DNA from: Bacillota bacterium
GTDB lineage: Bacteria > Bacillota > Clostridia > Acetivibrionales > DSM-1351
Assembly: GCA_023398105.1 (NCBI GenBank)
Contig: JAEWST010000026.1
Span: forward strand, 29,313-93,312
Reading direction: 5' to 3'
Length of the DNA: 64,000 nt
The position numbers were made by a program, and so were the translations under genes. The notes below the pieces were generated by a model. It did not search any database. It was not told where the DNA came from and saw only the letters and a program-made list of their open reading frames with translations. Shown piece after piece: positions 27,195-36,785 of the stretch (position 1 is the stretch's first letter; each line of letters starts with the position of its first letter).

Positions 27195-27941
27195 ATGGCA
27201 ACTGTGTTTAAAAGGCCACATGCTTTAAAAGAAAAAGAGCTTCACTATTGTCCTGGTTGTACTCATGGTATAATTCACAGGCTGGTAGCAGAGGTAATTG
27301 ATGAACTAGATATAGAGGGTATTACAATAGGCGTTTCGCCTGTTGGTTGTGCATATAATAATTACGAATATTTTAACTGTGATATGGTACAAGCTGCTCA
27401 TGGAAGAGCTCCAGCCGTAGCTACAGGAATAAAAAGAGTTCATCCCGACAATTATGTATTTACTTATCAAGGAGATGGAGATTTAGCAGCTATAGGAACA
27501 GCTGAAATTGTTCATGCTGCTGCAAGAGGAGAAAAAATCACAACAGTATTTGTTAATAATGCTATTTATGGTATGACATCTGGTCAGATGGCGCCTACTA
27601 CATTATTAGGTCAATTAACAACAACTTCACCATTTGGAAGAAAACCTGAAATACATGGATATCCAATTAGCGTATGTGAAATGCTTTCTACATTAGAAGG
27701 TGCAGCCTATGTTGAAAGAACATCTGTACATGATGTTAAAAATATTAAAAATACTAAAGCAGCTATAAAAAAGGCATTTCAAGTTCAAAAGGCTAATAAA
27801 GGATTCTCTATTGTTGAGGTGCTTTCAACTTGCCCAACTAACTGGGGTCTGAATCCTGTAGACTCACTTAAATGGTTAGAGGAAAATATGTTGCCACACT
27901 ATCCTCTAGGTGTATTTAAGGGAAAGGATTTGGAGGTGTAG
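27195..27941 (+). CDS. 2-oxoacid:ferredoxin oxidoreductase beta (thiamine-diphosphate) subunit
   Basis: 248 aa. The thiamine diphosphate/Mg motif is GDGDLAAIGTAEIVHAAARG followed by VFVNNAIYGMTSGQMAPTT; CPGCTHGI near the N-terminus supplies cysteines of the family. It binds the cofactor and decarboxylates the 2-oxoacid together with the alpha subunit. It starts 23 bases after the alpha gene and is followed 3 bases later by gamma. Confidence 0.93.
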   Translation: MATVFKRPHALKEKELHYCPGCTHGIIHRLVAEVIDELDIEGITIGVSPVGCAYNNYEYFNCDMVQAAHGRAPAVATGIKRVHPDNYVFTYQGDGDLAAIGTAEIVHAAARGEKITTVFVNNAIYGMTSGQMAPTTLLGQLTTTSPFGRKPEIHGYPISVCEMLSTLEGAAYVERTSVHDVKNIKNTKAAIKKAFQVQKANKGFSIVEVLSTCPTNWGLNPVDSLKWLEENMLPHYPLGVFKGKDLEV

Positions 27942-27944
27942 GGA

Positions 27945-28478
27945 ATGAAACAGCTTGATTTGATAATTGCTGGTTTTGGCGGACAGGGAATACTTTCTGC
28001 TGGAAAATTACTTGCGTATGCTGGAATGTTAGAAGGAAAACATGTTTCATGGCTACCATCTTATGGACCTGAAATGAGAGGTGGTACTGCTAACTGTAGC
28101 ATTGTTATTTCTGATGATCCGATAGGCTCACCCATAATAGATTATCCAAATGCATTAATTGCCATGAATGGACCATCTTTGGAGAAGTTTGAAAAGAAGA
28201 TTACAAAGGGTGGCTTGATTATTACAAATAGTTCATTAGTTGAGGCAAAGGCTACGAGAACAGATGTAGAGTTTTTTGGAGTTCCTGCAACAGAAATGGC
28301 TTCAGATATGGGAAATTTGACATATGCTAACATTATTATTCTAGGAAAATTATTAGGAAAAACAGGTATTGTTACAAAAGAAAGTTTTGAAGCTGCACTT
28401 AAGAAAGTTTTGCCTGAGAAAAAGCATTTTATGATTCCTGATGAAATGAAGGCACTTGTTGTAGGTCACGATTTATAA
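27945..28478 (+). CDS. 2-oxoacid:ferredoxin oxidoreductase gamma subunit
   Basis: 177 aa, POR gamma domain: LIIAGFGGQGILSAGKLLAY at the N-terminus (CoA-binding glycine loop), then SYGPEMRGGTANCSIVIS and MNGPSLEKFE. Completes the four-gene enzyme delta-alpha-beta-gamma. Spacing from beta is 3 bases with GGAGGTGTAGGG as ribosome site inside the end of beta. Confidence 0.94.
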   Translation: MKQLDLIIAGFGGQGILSAGKLLAYAGMLEGKHVSWLPSYGPEMRGGTANCSIVISDDPIGSPIIDYPNALIAMNGPSLEKFEKKITKGGLIITNSSLVEAKATRTDVEFFGVPATEMASDMGNLTYANIIILGKLLGKTGIVTKESFEAALKKVLPEKKHFMIPDEMKALVVGHDL

Positions 28479-28830
28479 TTAATAACTCAACTTTTCGAAT
28501 AAAAATTTGTTTTTTGCTTACTAGAGTCAATTATTGTACAGTTTTTTGTTTAAAACTGACAGTAATTGGCTCTTAATTATTTAGTGCATAAGTTGATTGA
28601 AGTAATAGTTAATTTTTGACAAAGTCAATTACGATGGCTCAAGGCATTTTCAAGATAAGCTATCTGTTTTAGGCAAATTATGTTTTTAACGTAGTTTGGT
28701 TTTAAAAATGTTTTATTACTGTAATATTAGATTTTTGTTGTAAAAATATGTAATGCTCTATATACTAAATTAGTAGATATATTGGGTGTTTACCTTAGAA
28801 AGCTAATAAAATGAGGCGTGGGAGGTTAGT
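28479..28830. other. Gap with long hairpin before an ABC transporter
   Basis: ACTCAACTTTTCGAATAAAAA (28486) is a family-1-type end that is the reverse complement of 24533-24556. AGAGTCAATTA and TAATTGGCTCT (28523-28573) form a long hairpin with an inner ACAGTTTT/AAAACTG, possibly the operon terminator. The remaining 250 bases hold nothing recognised. Confidence 0.5.
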
Positions 28831-29706
28831 ATGAGTGTACTCAAAACAGAAAACTTAACTAAATACTATGGAAATGCAAGAGGAATTGAGAATGTAAATT
28901 TAGAGGTTAATGAAGGTGAGGTTTTTGGCTTTATTGGACCCAATGGTGCTGGAAAATCAACTACAATTAGGACTTTACTTGCCCTCATTCATCCAACATC
29001 AGGTAATGGCAGTATATTTGGAAAGGACTGTATAAAGTACTCAAAGGAAATAGCCAAAGATATTGGATATTTGCCAAGTGAGGTTTTTTATTATGATAAT
29101 ATGAGAGTCAGGGATTTACTTAAATATTCTGCATCCTTTTATAAAAAGGACTGCACAAAGCGAATTAGTGAGCTTTGCACAATATTAGATCTTGACCAAA
29201 ATAAAAAAATAGATGATTTGTCCTTTGGGAACAGAAAAAAGGTAGGAATTGTACAGGGGCTTTTACACAGTCCTAAGCTTATTATTCTAGATGAACCAAC
29301 AAGTGGATTAGATCCACTAATGCAGCAGAAGTTTTTTGAAATAATTCAGCAAGAAAATAAAAAGGGTGCTACTGTGTTCTTTTCTTCTCATATATTAAGT
29401 GAAGTACAGAAGCTCTGTGACAGGGTCGCAATTATTAAAGAAGGTAAAATAATTAGAACTGAAAAAATTAATGAGCTTCGAGAAAACAGTTATAAAAAAA
29501 TATCTTGTGAAACTCAAAGCACTATTAGTAAAGATTATTTTAGTTTTGACGGTGTAAATAAGCTTAATATAATAGATAATAATGTAAGCTTCATCTATAA
29601 GGGAAATATAGACTTTATAATGAAAAAGCTAGCTGCATTAAGTTTAGTGAATATTAATATTGAAGAGCCTGATTTAGAGGAAATATTTATACATTATTAT
29701 AATTAA
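28831..29706 (+). CDS. ABC-2 type transporter ATP-binding protein
   Basis: 291 aa: Walker A GPNGAGKST, signature-region LSFGNRKKVGIVQGL, Walker B LIILDEPTSGLDP and switch His SSHILSE. The C-terminal 80 residues are the regulatory tail common in export-type ATPases of the BcrA/CcmA group. Works with the two permeases downstream. The leader GGCGTGGGAGGTTAGTATGA is repeated word for word before the second permease gene. Confidence 0.93.
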   Translation: MSVLKTENLTKYYGNARGIENVNLEVNEGEVFGFIGPNGAGKSTTIRTLLALIHPTSGNGSIFGKDCIKYSKEIAKDIGYLPSEVFYYDNMRVRDLLKYSASFYKKDCTKRISELCTILDLDQNKKIDDLSFGNRKKVGIVQGLLHSPKLIILDEPTSGLDPLMQQKFFEIIQQENKKGATVFFSSHILSEVQKLCDRVAIIKEGKIIRTEKINELRENSYKKISCETQSTISKDYFSFDGVNKLNIIDNNVSFIYKGNIDFIMKKLAALSLVNINIEEPDLEEIFIHYYN

Positions 29707-29762
29707 CTCAAATTTGCAGTTGAAATTGTAGTTACACAAACCTATAAATGGGAAAGTTAAGT
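29706..29762 (+). repeat. Family-1 element, about 57 bp
   Basis: ACTCAAATTTGCAGTTG at the left and AATGGGAAAGTTAAGT at the right; sits inside the ABC operon between ATPase and first permease. Confidence 0.6.
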
Positions 29763-29850
29763 ATTTGATTAGCTTAATTACGGTTCGTTTAAATTTACGC
29801 TTTTAGCTTTTACAAAAGTTAGTGTTTTATTTCTTTTCAAGGAGGCATAC

Positions 29851-30648
29851 ATGAATATATACATTCAAGAATTAAAAAGTTTATTCAAGAGTACATTAAT
29901 ATGGACTATTTCAATTGTGGGATTAATAATATTTCTCTTTGTGCTATATCCAGGACTTGCTAAGGATGCAGATAAGTTTATGCTATTACTAAAAAATTAT
30001 CCTCCTGAGGTATTAAGTGCTTTAGGTGCTACTATTGACATTGTTACATCAATTAATGGATATTATGCTTTTTGCTTAGTTTATATAAACCTTTGTGCTG
30101 CAATTCAAGCTATGAAATCTGGCGTTGATGTGCTTGCAAAGGAAAGTTCCAGAAAGACCTGTGATTTTATTTTTGTTAAGCCTGTTTCAAGGGTAAAAGT
30201 ACTTGTTTCTAAATTAGTAGCTGCTATTACTTGCTTTCTCATTACTGACATATTTATTATACCAATAGCAATAATTAGTGCTACAATGGTGGAAACAAAA
30301 GCTTTTGATATGAAGGTATTTTTACTTATTTCTATATCAATTTTATTTGTTCAGCTTATTTTTGTAGCTTTAGGATTCTTTTGTGCAGCAATCATAAAGA
30401 AAATTAAGGGAACTACAGCTATTTCATTAGGTGCTGTAATGGCTTTTTTTACAATTTCCTTAATAGTAAAGGCCTTTGGGGATGACAAACTCAAGTATAT
30501 TTCCTTCTTAACGTATTTTAGTCCAAATTATATAATAGAACATGGACATTTTGAGCTTAGTATGCTTTTATGTGCTGTTGTTGCTATTGTTTTATTTATT
30601 GCTATATCGCTATTTTATTACAACAAAAAAGATATACATTGTGCATAG
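29851..30648 (+). CDS. ABC-2 type permease, first
   Basis: 265 aa, six predicted membrane helices. The conserved periplasm-facing start of such permeases (MNIYIQELKSLFKSTLIW) and central KESSRKTCDFIFVKPVSRVK block, with KxxxVKPVSR before helix three, match ABC-2 permeases. It is homologous to the next permease (same KEExxRTFEFLxxRPVSR block), indicating gene duplication. Forms a heteromeric channel with it; cargo unknown. AAGGAGG 7 bases before ATG. Confidence 0.88.
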   Translation: MNIYIQELKSLFKSTLIWTISIVGLIIFLFVLYPGLAKDADKFMLLLKNYPPEVLSALGATIDIVTSINGYYAFCLVYINLCAAIQAMKSGVDVLAKESSRKTCDFIFVKPVSRVKVLVSKLVAAITCFLITDIFIIPIAIISATMVETKAFDMKVFLLISISILFVQLIFVALGFFCAAIIKKIKGTTAISLGAVMAFFTISLIVKAFGDDKLKYISFLTYFSPNYIIEHGHFELSMLLCAVVAIVLFIAISLFYYNKKDIHCA

Positions 30649-30790
30649 CTCGAAAACAAAGTTTGTACAAACATGGTGCTTTTTCGAGCAAGGAAAATCC
30701 GCAAGCGGTTTTTCCAAAGTCTGTAGGTGGGTGAAAGCTTCAAAAAGAAGGCGTACCTCCACCAAGTCTTAACCATATTTTCTGCCTAAA
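30648..30790 (+). other. Cluster of three hairpins between permease genes
   Basis: GCTCGAAAA/TTTTCGAGC (9 bp, with inner GTTTGTACAAAC), GGAAAA-CCGC/GCGG-TTTTCC (30692-30715) and GGTGG...CTTC/GAAG...CCACC (30726-30763), consecutive. Only the first overlaps a stop codon; none has a clean T-run terminator. Could be a processed intercistronic RNA or a mobile palindrome. Confidence 0.5.
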
Positions 30791-30809
30791 GTGGGCGTGG
30801 GAGGTTAGT

Positions 30810-31601
30810 ATGAAAATTTTTTTACATGAGTTAAAGGGAAATATAAAATCGCTTGTTTTTTGGTCAATAGGTATGGCTTTTCTTATTGCATTGGGTGTTG
30901 GTAAGTTTTCAGGAATTGATAGTGCTGGACAGTCAATAAATGAATTAGTGGCTTCAATGCCAAAATCTATACAGGCTTTGTTTGGCTTTGAAGGCTTTGA
31001 TATTTCAACAGCAATAGGTTTTTATGGTGTACTTTTTGTTTATATCCTTCTTTCTGCTTCTTTACATGCAACAGTTTTAGGCGCAGGGATTATATCAAAA
31101 GAAGAGAGAGATAGAACCTTTGAATTTTTATATGTAAGACCTGTTTCTAGAACTAGGATAATAACAGAAAAGTTTCTAGCTGCTATTTGTAATATTTTTA
31201 TCTTGAATATTGTAGCTATATTGGTTTCTATAGGTGTATTAGAAAAAGTGTCAAAAGAGAATATTACAAAGGACATTTTATTACTTATGTTTGGAATGTT
31301 TATAATGCAGCTACTATTCATTTCTATTGGTATGGTAGTATCTGTAATTGTTAAAAATAGTAAATCAGCAACAGGGATAGCTTCTGTGGTTGTAATAATA
31401 ACATATTTGCTTTCCGTTATTTCAGATTTAAATGAAAAGTTGGCTTTTGTAAGGTTTTTTACACCATTTAAGTACTTTGGAGCAAAAACTGTAATGGATA
31501 TTGGGATTAGTTTAACCTATTCAATTATATCAGTAGCAGTTATTTTTGTAGCACTATGTGCAGCTTGGGTTTTCCATAATAGAAGAGACCTGACAGTTTA
31601 A
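30810..31601 (+). CDS. ABC-2 type permease, second
   Basis: 263 aa, six predicted helices: starts MKIFLHELKGNIKSLVFWSI, with KEERDRTFEFLYVRPVSRTR before helix three. Clearly paralogous to the preceding permease. Its 20-base leader including the ATG is identical to that of the ATPase gene, which suggests that the ribosome site was copied during duplication. Last gene of the transporter set; M20 peptidase follows without a terminator. Confidence 0.88.
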   Translation: MKIFLHELKGNIKSLVFWSIGMAFLIALGVGKFSGIDSAGQSINELVASMPKSIQALFGFEGFDISTAIGFYGVLFVYILLSASLHATVLGAGIISKEERDRTFEFLYVRPVSRTRIITEKFLAAICNIFILNIVAILVSIGVLEKVSKENITKDILLLMFGMFIMQLLFISIGMVVSVIVKNSKSATGIASVVVIITYLLSVISDLNEKLAFVRFFTPFKYFGAKTVMDIGISLTYSIISVAVIFVALCAAWVFHNRRDLTV

Positions 31602-31655
31602 ATGGGGCACCTGATTTTTCAATTTGGAAAGCAAAACAGTGAAGGGAATAAATGT

Positions 31656-33020
31656 ATGGATTATAAACTAAAAGAAGATATATATAGAAATATAGATGTT
31701 TCTGTACAGCGTTTATCACAGGCACTACAATACAAGACTATCTCTTATGAAAATGTGGATTTGGTAGACAGACTGGAATTTTTGAGGTTTCATGAATTTA
31801 TTGAAAAATCCTTTCCCAAGGTTCATAAAGAGCTTATAAAAGAAACAATTAATGATTTGGGTATTCTGTTTAAGTGGGAGGGTGCTGAGAAATATCAGGA
31901 CTCAATTCTTCTTATGGCTCATATGGATGTAGTACCAGTGGGAAAAGATACTGAAAATGAGTGGTGTTTTGAGCCGTTTTCAGGAAAAATATCAGAGGGT
32001 TATGTGTGGGGACGCGGAGCACTTGATATGAAAAGTCAGCTTATGGGAATTCTTGAAGCTGTAGAAGAGCTAATAGAGAAAGGCTTTAAGCCTAGAAGAA
32101 CTATTTATTTAGCCTTTGGACATGATGAAGAGGTGGGTGGGTATTTAGGTAACGCTCAGATGGCTTCTTATCTCCAAGCAAAGGGAATAAAGCTATCTAT
32201 GGTATTAGATGAAGGCGGCTTTATTATTAAAAATGCTATAGCTGATATGAGTTGTCCTGCTACACTAATTGGAATAGCTGAAAAGGGTATGACTACCCTT
32301 GAGTTATTTGCCGAAGGTGAAGGGGGTCATTCTTCTATGCCACCTAATAGCACTGCTATTGGAAAGTTGGCAAAAGCTGTATGCATATTGGAAAAGAAAC
32401 AGTTTAAGGCTAATTTTAACAGCATTTTAAAGGAGTTTTTTAAGGCAATAGCTCCTAAAATGCCTTTGACTAAGAGGATTATTTTTTCTAATATATGGCT
32501 TTTTAAGCCTATTATAATAAAAATTCTTTTGAGCTCTCCGAAAACTAATGCTTTAGTAAGAACAACCACTGCTTTTACAGTGATTGAAGGCGGCGTCAAG
32601 ATGAATATACTTCCTCAGCAGGCTAAAGCTGTAGCAAATTTTAGGTTAATGCCTGGAGAAACTACTGATAGTGTTAAAGAAAGGGTTGAAGAAATATTAA
32701 AAAAACTTGACATAAAAGTAAGAGTAAAGGATGTATGTTTTAACCCTTCAAAAATATATGATACAACATCAAATGAGTTTATATTAATGCGTAAGACAAT
32801 AGCTACAGTTTTTCCTGAAAGTGTTGTAGCACCATATCTGACTGTGGGTTCGACAGATTCCAGATATTATCAGAAAATTGCAAATCAGATATATAGGTTA
32901 TGCCCAATAGAAATTGATTCAGAAGATTTAGAGAGAGTTCATGGAGTAAATGAAAGAATTAGTGTTGAAGGCTATAAGAAGTTGATTAAATACTTCTATT
33001 TGCTCATAGAAAGCCTTTAG
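31656..33020 (+). CDS. M20-family zinc peptidase (carboxypeptidase-like)
   Basis: About 454 aa. M20 motifs: SILLMAHMDVVPVG (zinc His and Asp), WGRGALDMKSQLMGILEA (bridging Asp), FGHDEEVGG (catalytic and zinc Glu), and a terminal HGVNERI (zinc His). Sequence resembles the CPS1/PM20D1 branch with a cytoplasmic location (no signal peptide). ATG 31656 fits GAAGGG upstream; ATG 31602 directly follows the permease stop and would add 18 residues. Hydrolyses N-acyl amino acids or small peptides by inference. Confidence 0.87.
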   Translation: MDYKLKEDIYRNIDVSVQRLSQALQYKTISYENVDLVDRLEFLRFHEFIEKSFPKVHKELIKETINDLGILFKWEGAEKYQDSILLMAHMDVVPVGKDTENEWCFEPFSGKISEGYVWGRGALDMKSQLMGILEAVEELIEKGFKPRRTIYLAFGHDEEVGGYLGNAQMASYLQAKGIKLSMVLDEGGFIIKNAIADMSCPATLIGIAEKGMTTLELFAEGEGGHSSMPPNSTAIGKLAKAVCILEKKQFKANFNSILKEFFKAIAPKMPLTKRIIFSNIWLFKPIIIKILLSSPKTNALVRTTTAFTVIEGGVKMNILPQQAKAVANFRLMPGETTDSVKERVEEILKKLDIKVRVKDVCFNPSKIYDTTSNEFILMRKTIATVFPESVVAPYLTVGSTDSRYYQKIANQIYRLCPIEIDSEDLERVHGVNERISVEGYKKLIKYFYLLIESL

Positions 33021-33029
33021 AGTACATAA

Positions 33030-33098
33030 ATATAACGAGGCAAGAAAATGTCCCCCACTTCTATAAGTGGCGGGTACCACTTTGGTTAAGTATTATAA
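33030..33098 (+). repeat. Family-2 element, short copy
   Basis: ATATAACGAGGCAAGAAAAT, the CCCCCACTT/AAGTGGCGGG hairpin, ACCACTTTGGTT and then a degenerate ATTATAACT end. Nearly identical to the 50673 copy over the left 60 bases. Confidence 0.75.
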
Positions 33099-33120
33099 CT
33101 GACAGAATATCTAGCTATAA

Positions 33121-33150
33121 AAAAGAAACGATGAAATATCGTTTCTTTTT
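33121..33150. terminator. Bidirectional terminator
   Basis: AAAAGAAACGAT and ATCGTTTCTTTTT pair perfectly around GAAAT; it separates the M20 gene from convergent glnN. Confidence 0.9.
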
Positions 33151-33222
33151 ATGATTTCAAGCTAAACTAAATAGTTTTATAAGTTATTAACCTTATTTAA
33201 TATTACCTGTTACTATTTAAAG

Positions 33223-35325
33223 TTATACATTAAATAAAATGTCTGCATAGGTTGGGAATGGCCATATCTTGTAATCAACAATACATTCAAGCTTGTCTGC
33301 TACAACTCTTAAATTACTCATTTGAGTAAAAACCACATCCTTATAGTACACAGCTTGTGCATAGGAACTTTCATGCTTTTCTTGAGCGTTGCTTAACTTA
33401 GCTTCAAGATCTGATATATCTTTTTTTAGCTGACAAGTTAAATTGGTAATCTCTTTTAGCAACTCAACATTTGCAGTAATATCAGCGTCTATGCCACAGC
33501 TCTTAATTTGATTTATAGAGTTTGCAACATCGGCAGAAAATTTAATTACAGCAGGAAGAATCTGTCGCTTTGACATTTCCAGCATTGTTAATGCTTCTAT
33601 ATTAATAGTCTTAATATACTTTTCAAGGGATATTTCATATCGTGAGTTCATTTCATTACGATTGAAAACCTTGTGTTTTTCCATAACATCCATATTTTTT
33701 TCTACATGGAGACTTGTAATTGCGTCAACATAGCTCTTGAGGTTTGGAAGTCCTCTTTTTTCAGCTTCTGCAATCCATTCATCTGAATAGCCGTTACCAT
33801 TGAAAATTACTTTGCTATTTTGCTCATAAACATCTTTTATTATTGCATTTACCTCTGTATTAAAATCTTTAGCATTTTCTAATCTATTAGCAAATTGCTC
33901 TAAAACCTCAGAAACTATGGTGTTTAAGAAGAAGTTTGGTGAAGCAATAGAGGCAGATGAGCCAACCATTCTGAATTCAAATTTGTTTCCAGTAAAGGCA
34001 AATGGGGAGGTTCTGTTTCTATCGGTGGAATCCTGACGAAAAGCTGGTAAAGTTGTGACACCAACCTTTAATTTGCCGAAAACACTTGAAGAGCAATCTT
34101 CGCCACATGCAATATGCTCAAGTATTGATGTTAGTTCATCACCAAGGAATATGGAAATTATTGCAGGAGGAGCCTCGTTTGCACCTAGACGGTGATCGTT
34201 TCCAGGATTTGCACCAGCTAACCTCAATAAGTCTGCATATTCGTCTACGGCTTTAATTACTGCACACAGGAAAATAAGGAACTGAGCGTTTTCATGTGGT
34301 GTTTTACCAGGCTCTAACAGATTTTGACCGTCATTTGTTGAAAGTGACCAGTTATTGTGCTTTCCTGAACCATTAACACCTGCAAATGGCTTTTCATGAA
34401 GCAAACAGACCAAACCATGCTTTAAGGCAGTTGTCTTCATTATCTCCATTGTAAGCTGATTGTGATCAGTAGCAATATTAGCAGTGGTAAATATAGGTGC
34501 AAGTTCATGCTGAGCAGGAGCAACTTCATTATGTTCAGTTTTAGCTGATATACCAAGCTTCCAAAGCTCATCATCCAAATCCTTCATAAAAGCTGATATT
34601 CTTGGCTTAATACTACCATAGTAATGATCGTCCATTTCCTGACCCTTTGGAGCCATTGAACCAAAAAGAGTACGACCTGTAAATATTAGATCTTTTCTTT
34701 GATCGTACATTTTTTTATCAATCAAAAAATATTCCTGCTCGGGACCAACTGTCGCTACTACCTTTGTGGCAGTAGTATTTCCAAACAGACGAAGAACTTT
34801 AAGTGCTTTATTTGATATACATTCCATCGACCTAAGCAAAGGTGTCTTTTTGTCCAAAGTATCACCGTTATAAGAACAGAAGGCAGTTGGAATATATAAA
34901 GTATTGTTCTTTATGAAGGCTGGAGAAGTACAATCCCATGCAGTATAACCTCTGGCTTCAAATGTAGCTCTAAGACCTCCAGAAGGAAAAGAAGAACCAT
35001 CAGCTTCACCTTTTATTAATTCTTTTCCTGAAAACTCTAAAATAACCTTTCCGTCTGATGTGGGATTTATAAAGGAGTCGTGTTTTTCTGCTGTGATTCC
35101 TGTCATTGGCTGAAACCAATGAGTATAGTGCGTTGCTCCTTTTTCTATAGCCCAATCTTTCATACAGCTAGCTACAATTTCAGCTATTTCATAATTCAAA
35201 GGAAGACCATCATCAATGGTTTTTCTTAGAGCTTTGTATGTAGCTTTAGGAAGACGTTCCCTCATAATTGCATCATTAAATACACTTGAACCAAATATTT
35301 CACTTAATCGACTCATATATTCCAC
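33223..35325 (-). CDS. glnN: Type III glutamine synthetase (GlnN)
   Basis: 700 aa, the expected size for the large type III enzyme. Conserved parts: THYTHWFQPMTG, the type III ATP/metal region EQEYFLIDK, TEHNEVAPAQHELAPIF, KPFAGVNGSGKHNNWSLST (active-site loop) and NPGNDHRLGANEAPPAI. It assimilates ammonia: glutamate + NH3 + ATP to glutamine. Regulated at its promoter by nitrogen in other clostridia; here a palindrome lies about 60-90 bases upstream (35384-35412). Single gene, GGAGGT-like site (AGGTGG) before the ATG. Confidence 0.96.
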   Translation of the reverse strand: MEYMSRLSEIFGSSVFNDAIMRERLPKATYKALRKTIDDGLPLNYEIAEIVASCMKDWAIEKGATHYTHWFQPMTGITAEKHDSFINPTSDGKVILEFSGKELIKGEADGSSFPSGGLRATFEARGYTAWDCTSPAFIKNNTLYIPTAFCSYNGDTLDKKTPLLRSMECISNKALKVLRLFGNTTATKVVATVGPEQEYFLIDKKMYDQRKDLIFTGRTLFGSMAPKGQEMDDHYYGSIKPRISAFMKDLDDELWKLGISAKTEHNEVAPAQHELAPIFTTANIATDHNQLTMEIMKTTALKHGLVCLLHEKPFAGVNGSGKHNNWSLSTNDGQNLLEPGKTPHENAQFLIFLCAVIKAVDEYADLLRLAGANPGNDHRLGANEAPPAIISIFLGDELTSILEHIACGEDCSSSVFGKLKVGVTTLPAFRQDSTDRNRTSPFAFTGNKFEFRMVGSSASIASPNFFLNTIVSEVLEQFANRLENAKDFNTEVNAIIKDVYEQNSKVIFNGNGYSDEWIAEAEKRGLPNLKSYVDAITSLHVEKNMDVMEKHKVFNRNEMNSRYEISLEKYIKTINIEALTMLEMSKRQILPAVIKFSADVANSINQIKSCGIDADITANVELLKEITNLTCQLKKDISDLEAKLSNAQEKHESSYAQAVYYKDVVFTQMSNLRVVADKLECIVDYKIWPFPTYADILFNV

Positions 35326-35383
35326 CTCATTTAAATATTAAAAACTATTTATATTTGTTAGTAGCTAAAGTATCCATTAATTA

Positions 35384-35412
35384 ACTTATATATACTAAGT
35401 ATATATATAAGT
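35384..35412. promoter_or_regulatory. AT-rich palindrome upstream of glnN
   Basis: ACTTATATATACT and AGTATATATATAAGT form a near-perfect dyad between divergent glnN and the transglutaminase gene. Possible operator; could also simply be AT-rich promoter DNA. Confidence 0.35.
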
Positions 35413-35555
35413 ACTTATTTATAAAAGATACAATTTTTTCATAATAATTGCAAGAGAAAATATATGGGGAAATTAATAATATATATTATTTGTGCTATAA
35501 TTACAATATTAATATAAAGATTCTATTAAACATTGTGCAATATTTTAAGGTGAAT

Positions 35556-36761
35556 ATGTTTATAATCTCAGAATTTAACCCAGTTAGCCTTATATTGCTA
35601 ACTCCTGTAATTTTAATACTTGTTAGCTCGATATTTATTTCAATAAATCACGAGAGAATTGCAAACGGATTTTATTCAATAGTTAATTGTTTCGAGTTTA
35701 TTGCAGCATTAATAATTGCATTGCTGCTTACAAAGGGGATTCTTTTTGATAAAAATAATGTAGCATTTATTTATATATATGATTTGCTGCCTGGTTCGGT
35801 AAAAGCTAGTTTAGTTGCAAATAACATGTATACGTATCTTTGTATTGCCTTTATTATTCTGATAATTGTTGTTATTGTTATTAGACTTATAACATATCCT
35901 ATATATACACTTATTTTTGAAAGTCTTTCCTACAAGATATTTAGGGTAATGAACTCTCTAAGCCCATTTTTGAGAAGAACAATTTCATTTGTACTTAGTA
36001 TACCAAAAGCATTTGTAACTCTAATACTTATAAGCTTTATTTTTTATTTTTTTTCATATTATTTTACGGTTCCTGGTTTTTCTAGATACATTGATGAATC
36101 CAGAATTTTAAACAAAGTATATGATACAGCTCTGAAGCCAGTTATTGATTCTGATATTGCAAAGAAAATACCAGTTATACTTAATGATAGCTTTAACAGA
36201 CTCGAAAAGAATGACGGGAATAATATTAAAATAGCTGAAAACATTAGGGAAACACTTGACAATTACAATATTAAGGTTATTCAGTACTATAACGGAGTTA
36301 CTCTTGATGATGCTATACAATCTACGCCTGAGATTGATAAATTGGCAGTTGATATAACAAAAAATGGAAAAAATGAATATGATAAGTGTAGAAAAATATA
36401 TGACTGGATAACAAAAAATATCTCTTATGATTATAGTAAAGCCAATAAAATAGCAAAAGATACACGTAATACTAAGTCGGGAACAATCATTTGCTACCAA
36501 AGCAGAAAGGGTATTTGTTTTGATTATTCTAGCTTATTTATATCAATGTGCAAAGCCAACGGCATAAAAGTTAATTTGGTTACTGGTCTAGGCTATAGCG
36601 GAATGTTATGGGGAGACCATGCTTGGAATCAGTTTTATTTAAAAGAACAAAATAGATGGGTAAATGTTGATACAACCTTTGGTGTTAGCGGTGTAAATTA
36701 CTTTGATGTAGCAAATTTTTCTCTCGATCACAAAAGCGGAAAAGTACAAGGTGAATGGTAG
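35556..36761 (+). CDS. Membrane-anchored transglutaminase-like protein
   Basis: About 401 aa. Two to four N-terminal membrane helices (to about residue 165) precede an extracytoplasmic transglutaminase-like domain with catalytic Cys in RKGICFDYSSLF, His in GDHAWNQFYL and Asp in WVNVDTTFG. Such proteins act as peptidases or crosslinkers on surface polypeptides. ATG 35556 is chosen because AAGGTG lies 4 bases before; ATG 35448 has no proper site. Followed by a long family-1 repeat. Confidence 0.85.
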   Translation: MFIISEFNPVSLILLTPVILILVSSIFISINHERIANGFYSIVNCFEFIAALIIALLLTKGILFDKNNVAFIYIYDLLPGSVKASLVANNMYTYLCIAFIILIIVVIVIRLITYPIYTLIFESLSYKIFRVMNSLSPFLRRTISFVLSIPKAFVTLILISFIFYFFSYYFTVPGFSRYIDESRILNKVYDTALKPVIDSDIAKKIPVILNDSFNRLEKNDGNNIKIAENIRETLDNYNIKVIQYYNGVTLDDAIQSTPEIDKLAVDITKNGKNEYDKCRKIYDWITKNISYDYSKANKIAKDTRNTKSGTIICYQSRKGICFDYSSLFISMCKANGIKVNLVTGLGYSGMLWGDHAWNQFYLKEQNRWVNVDTTFGVSGVNYFDVANFSLDHKSGKVQGEW

Positions 36762-36785
36762 AAATACTAGCCTTTTAACTAATAA

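Noticed and set aside
30542..30772. Plus-strand open frame across the permease end
   Set aside because: Out of frame with the permease and spans the three-hairpin region; no start signal.
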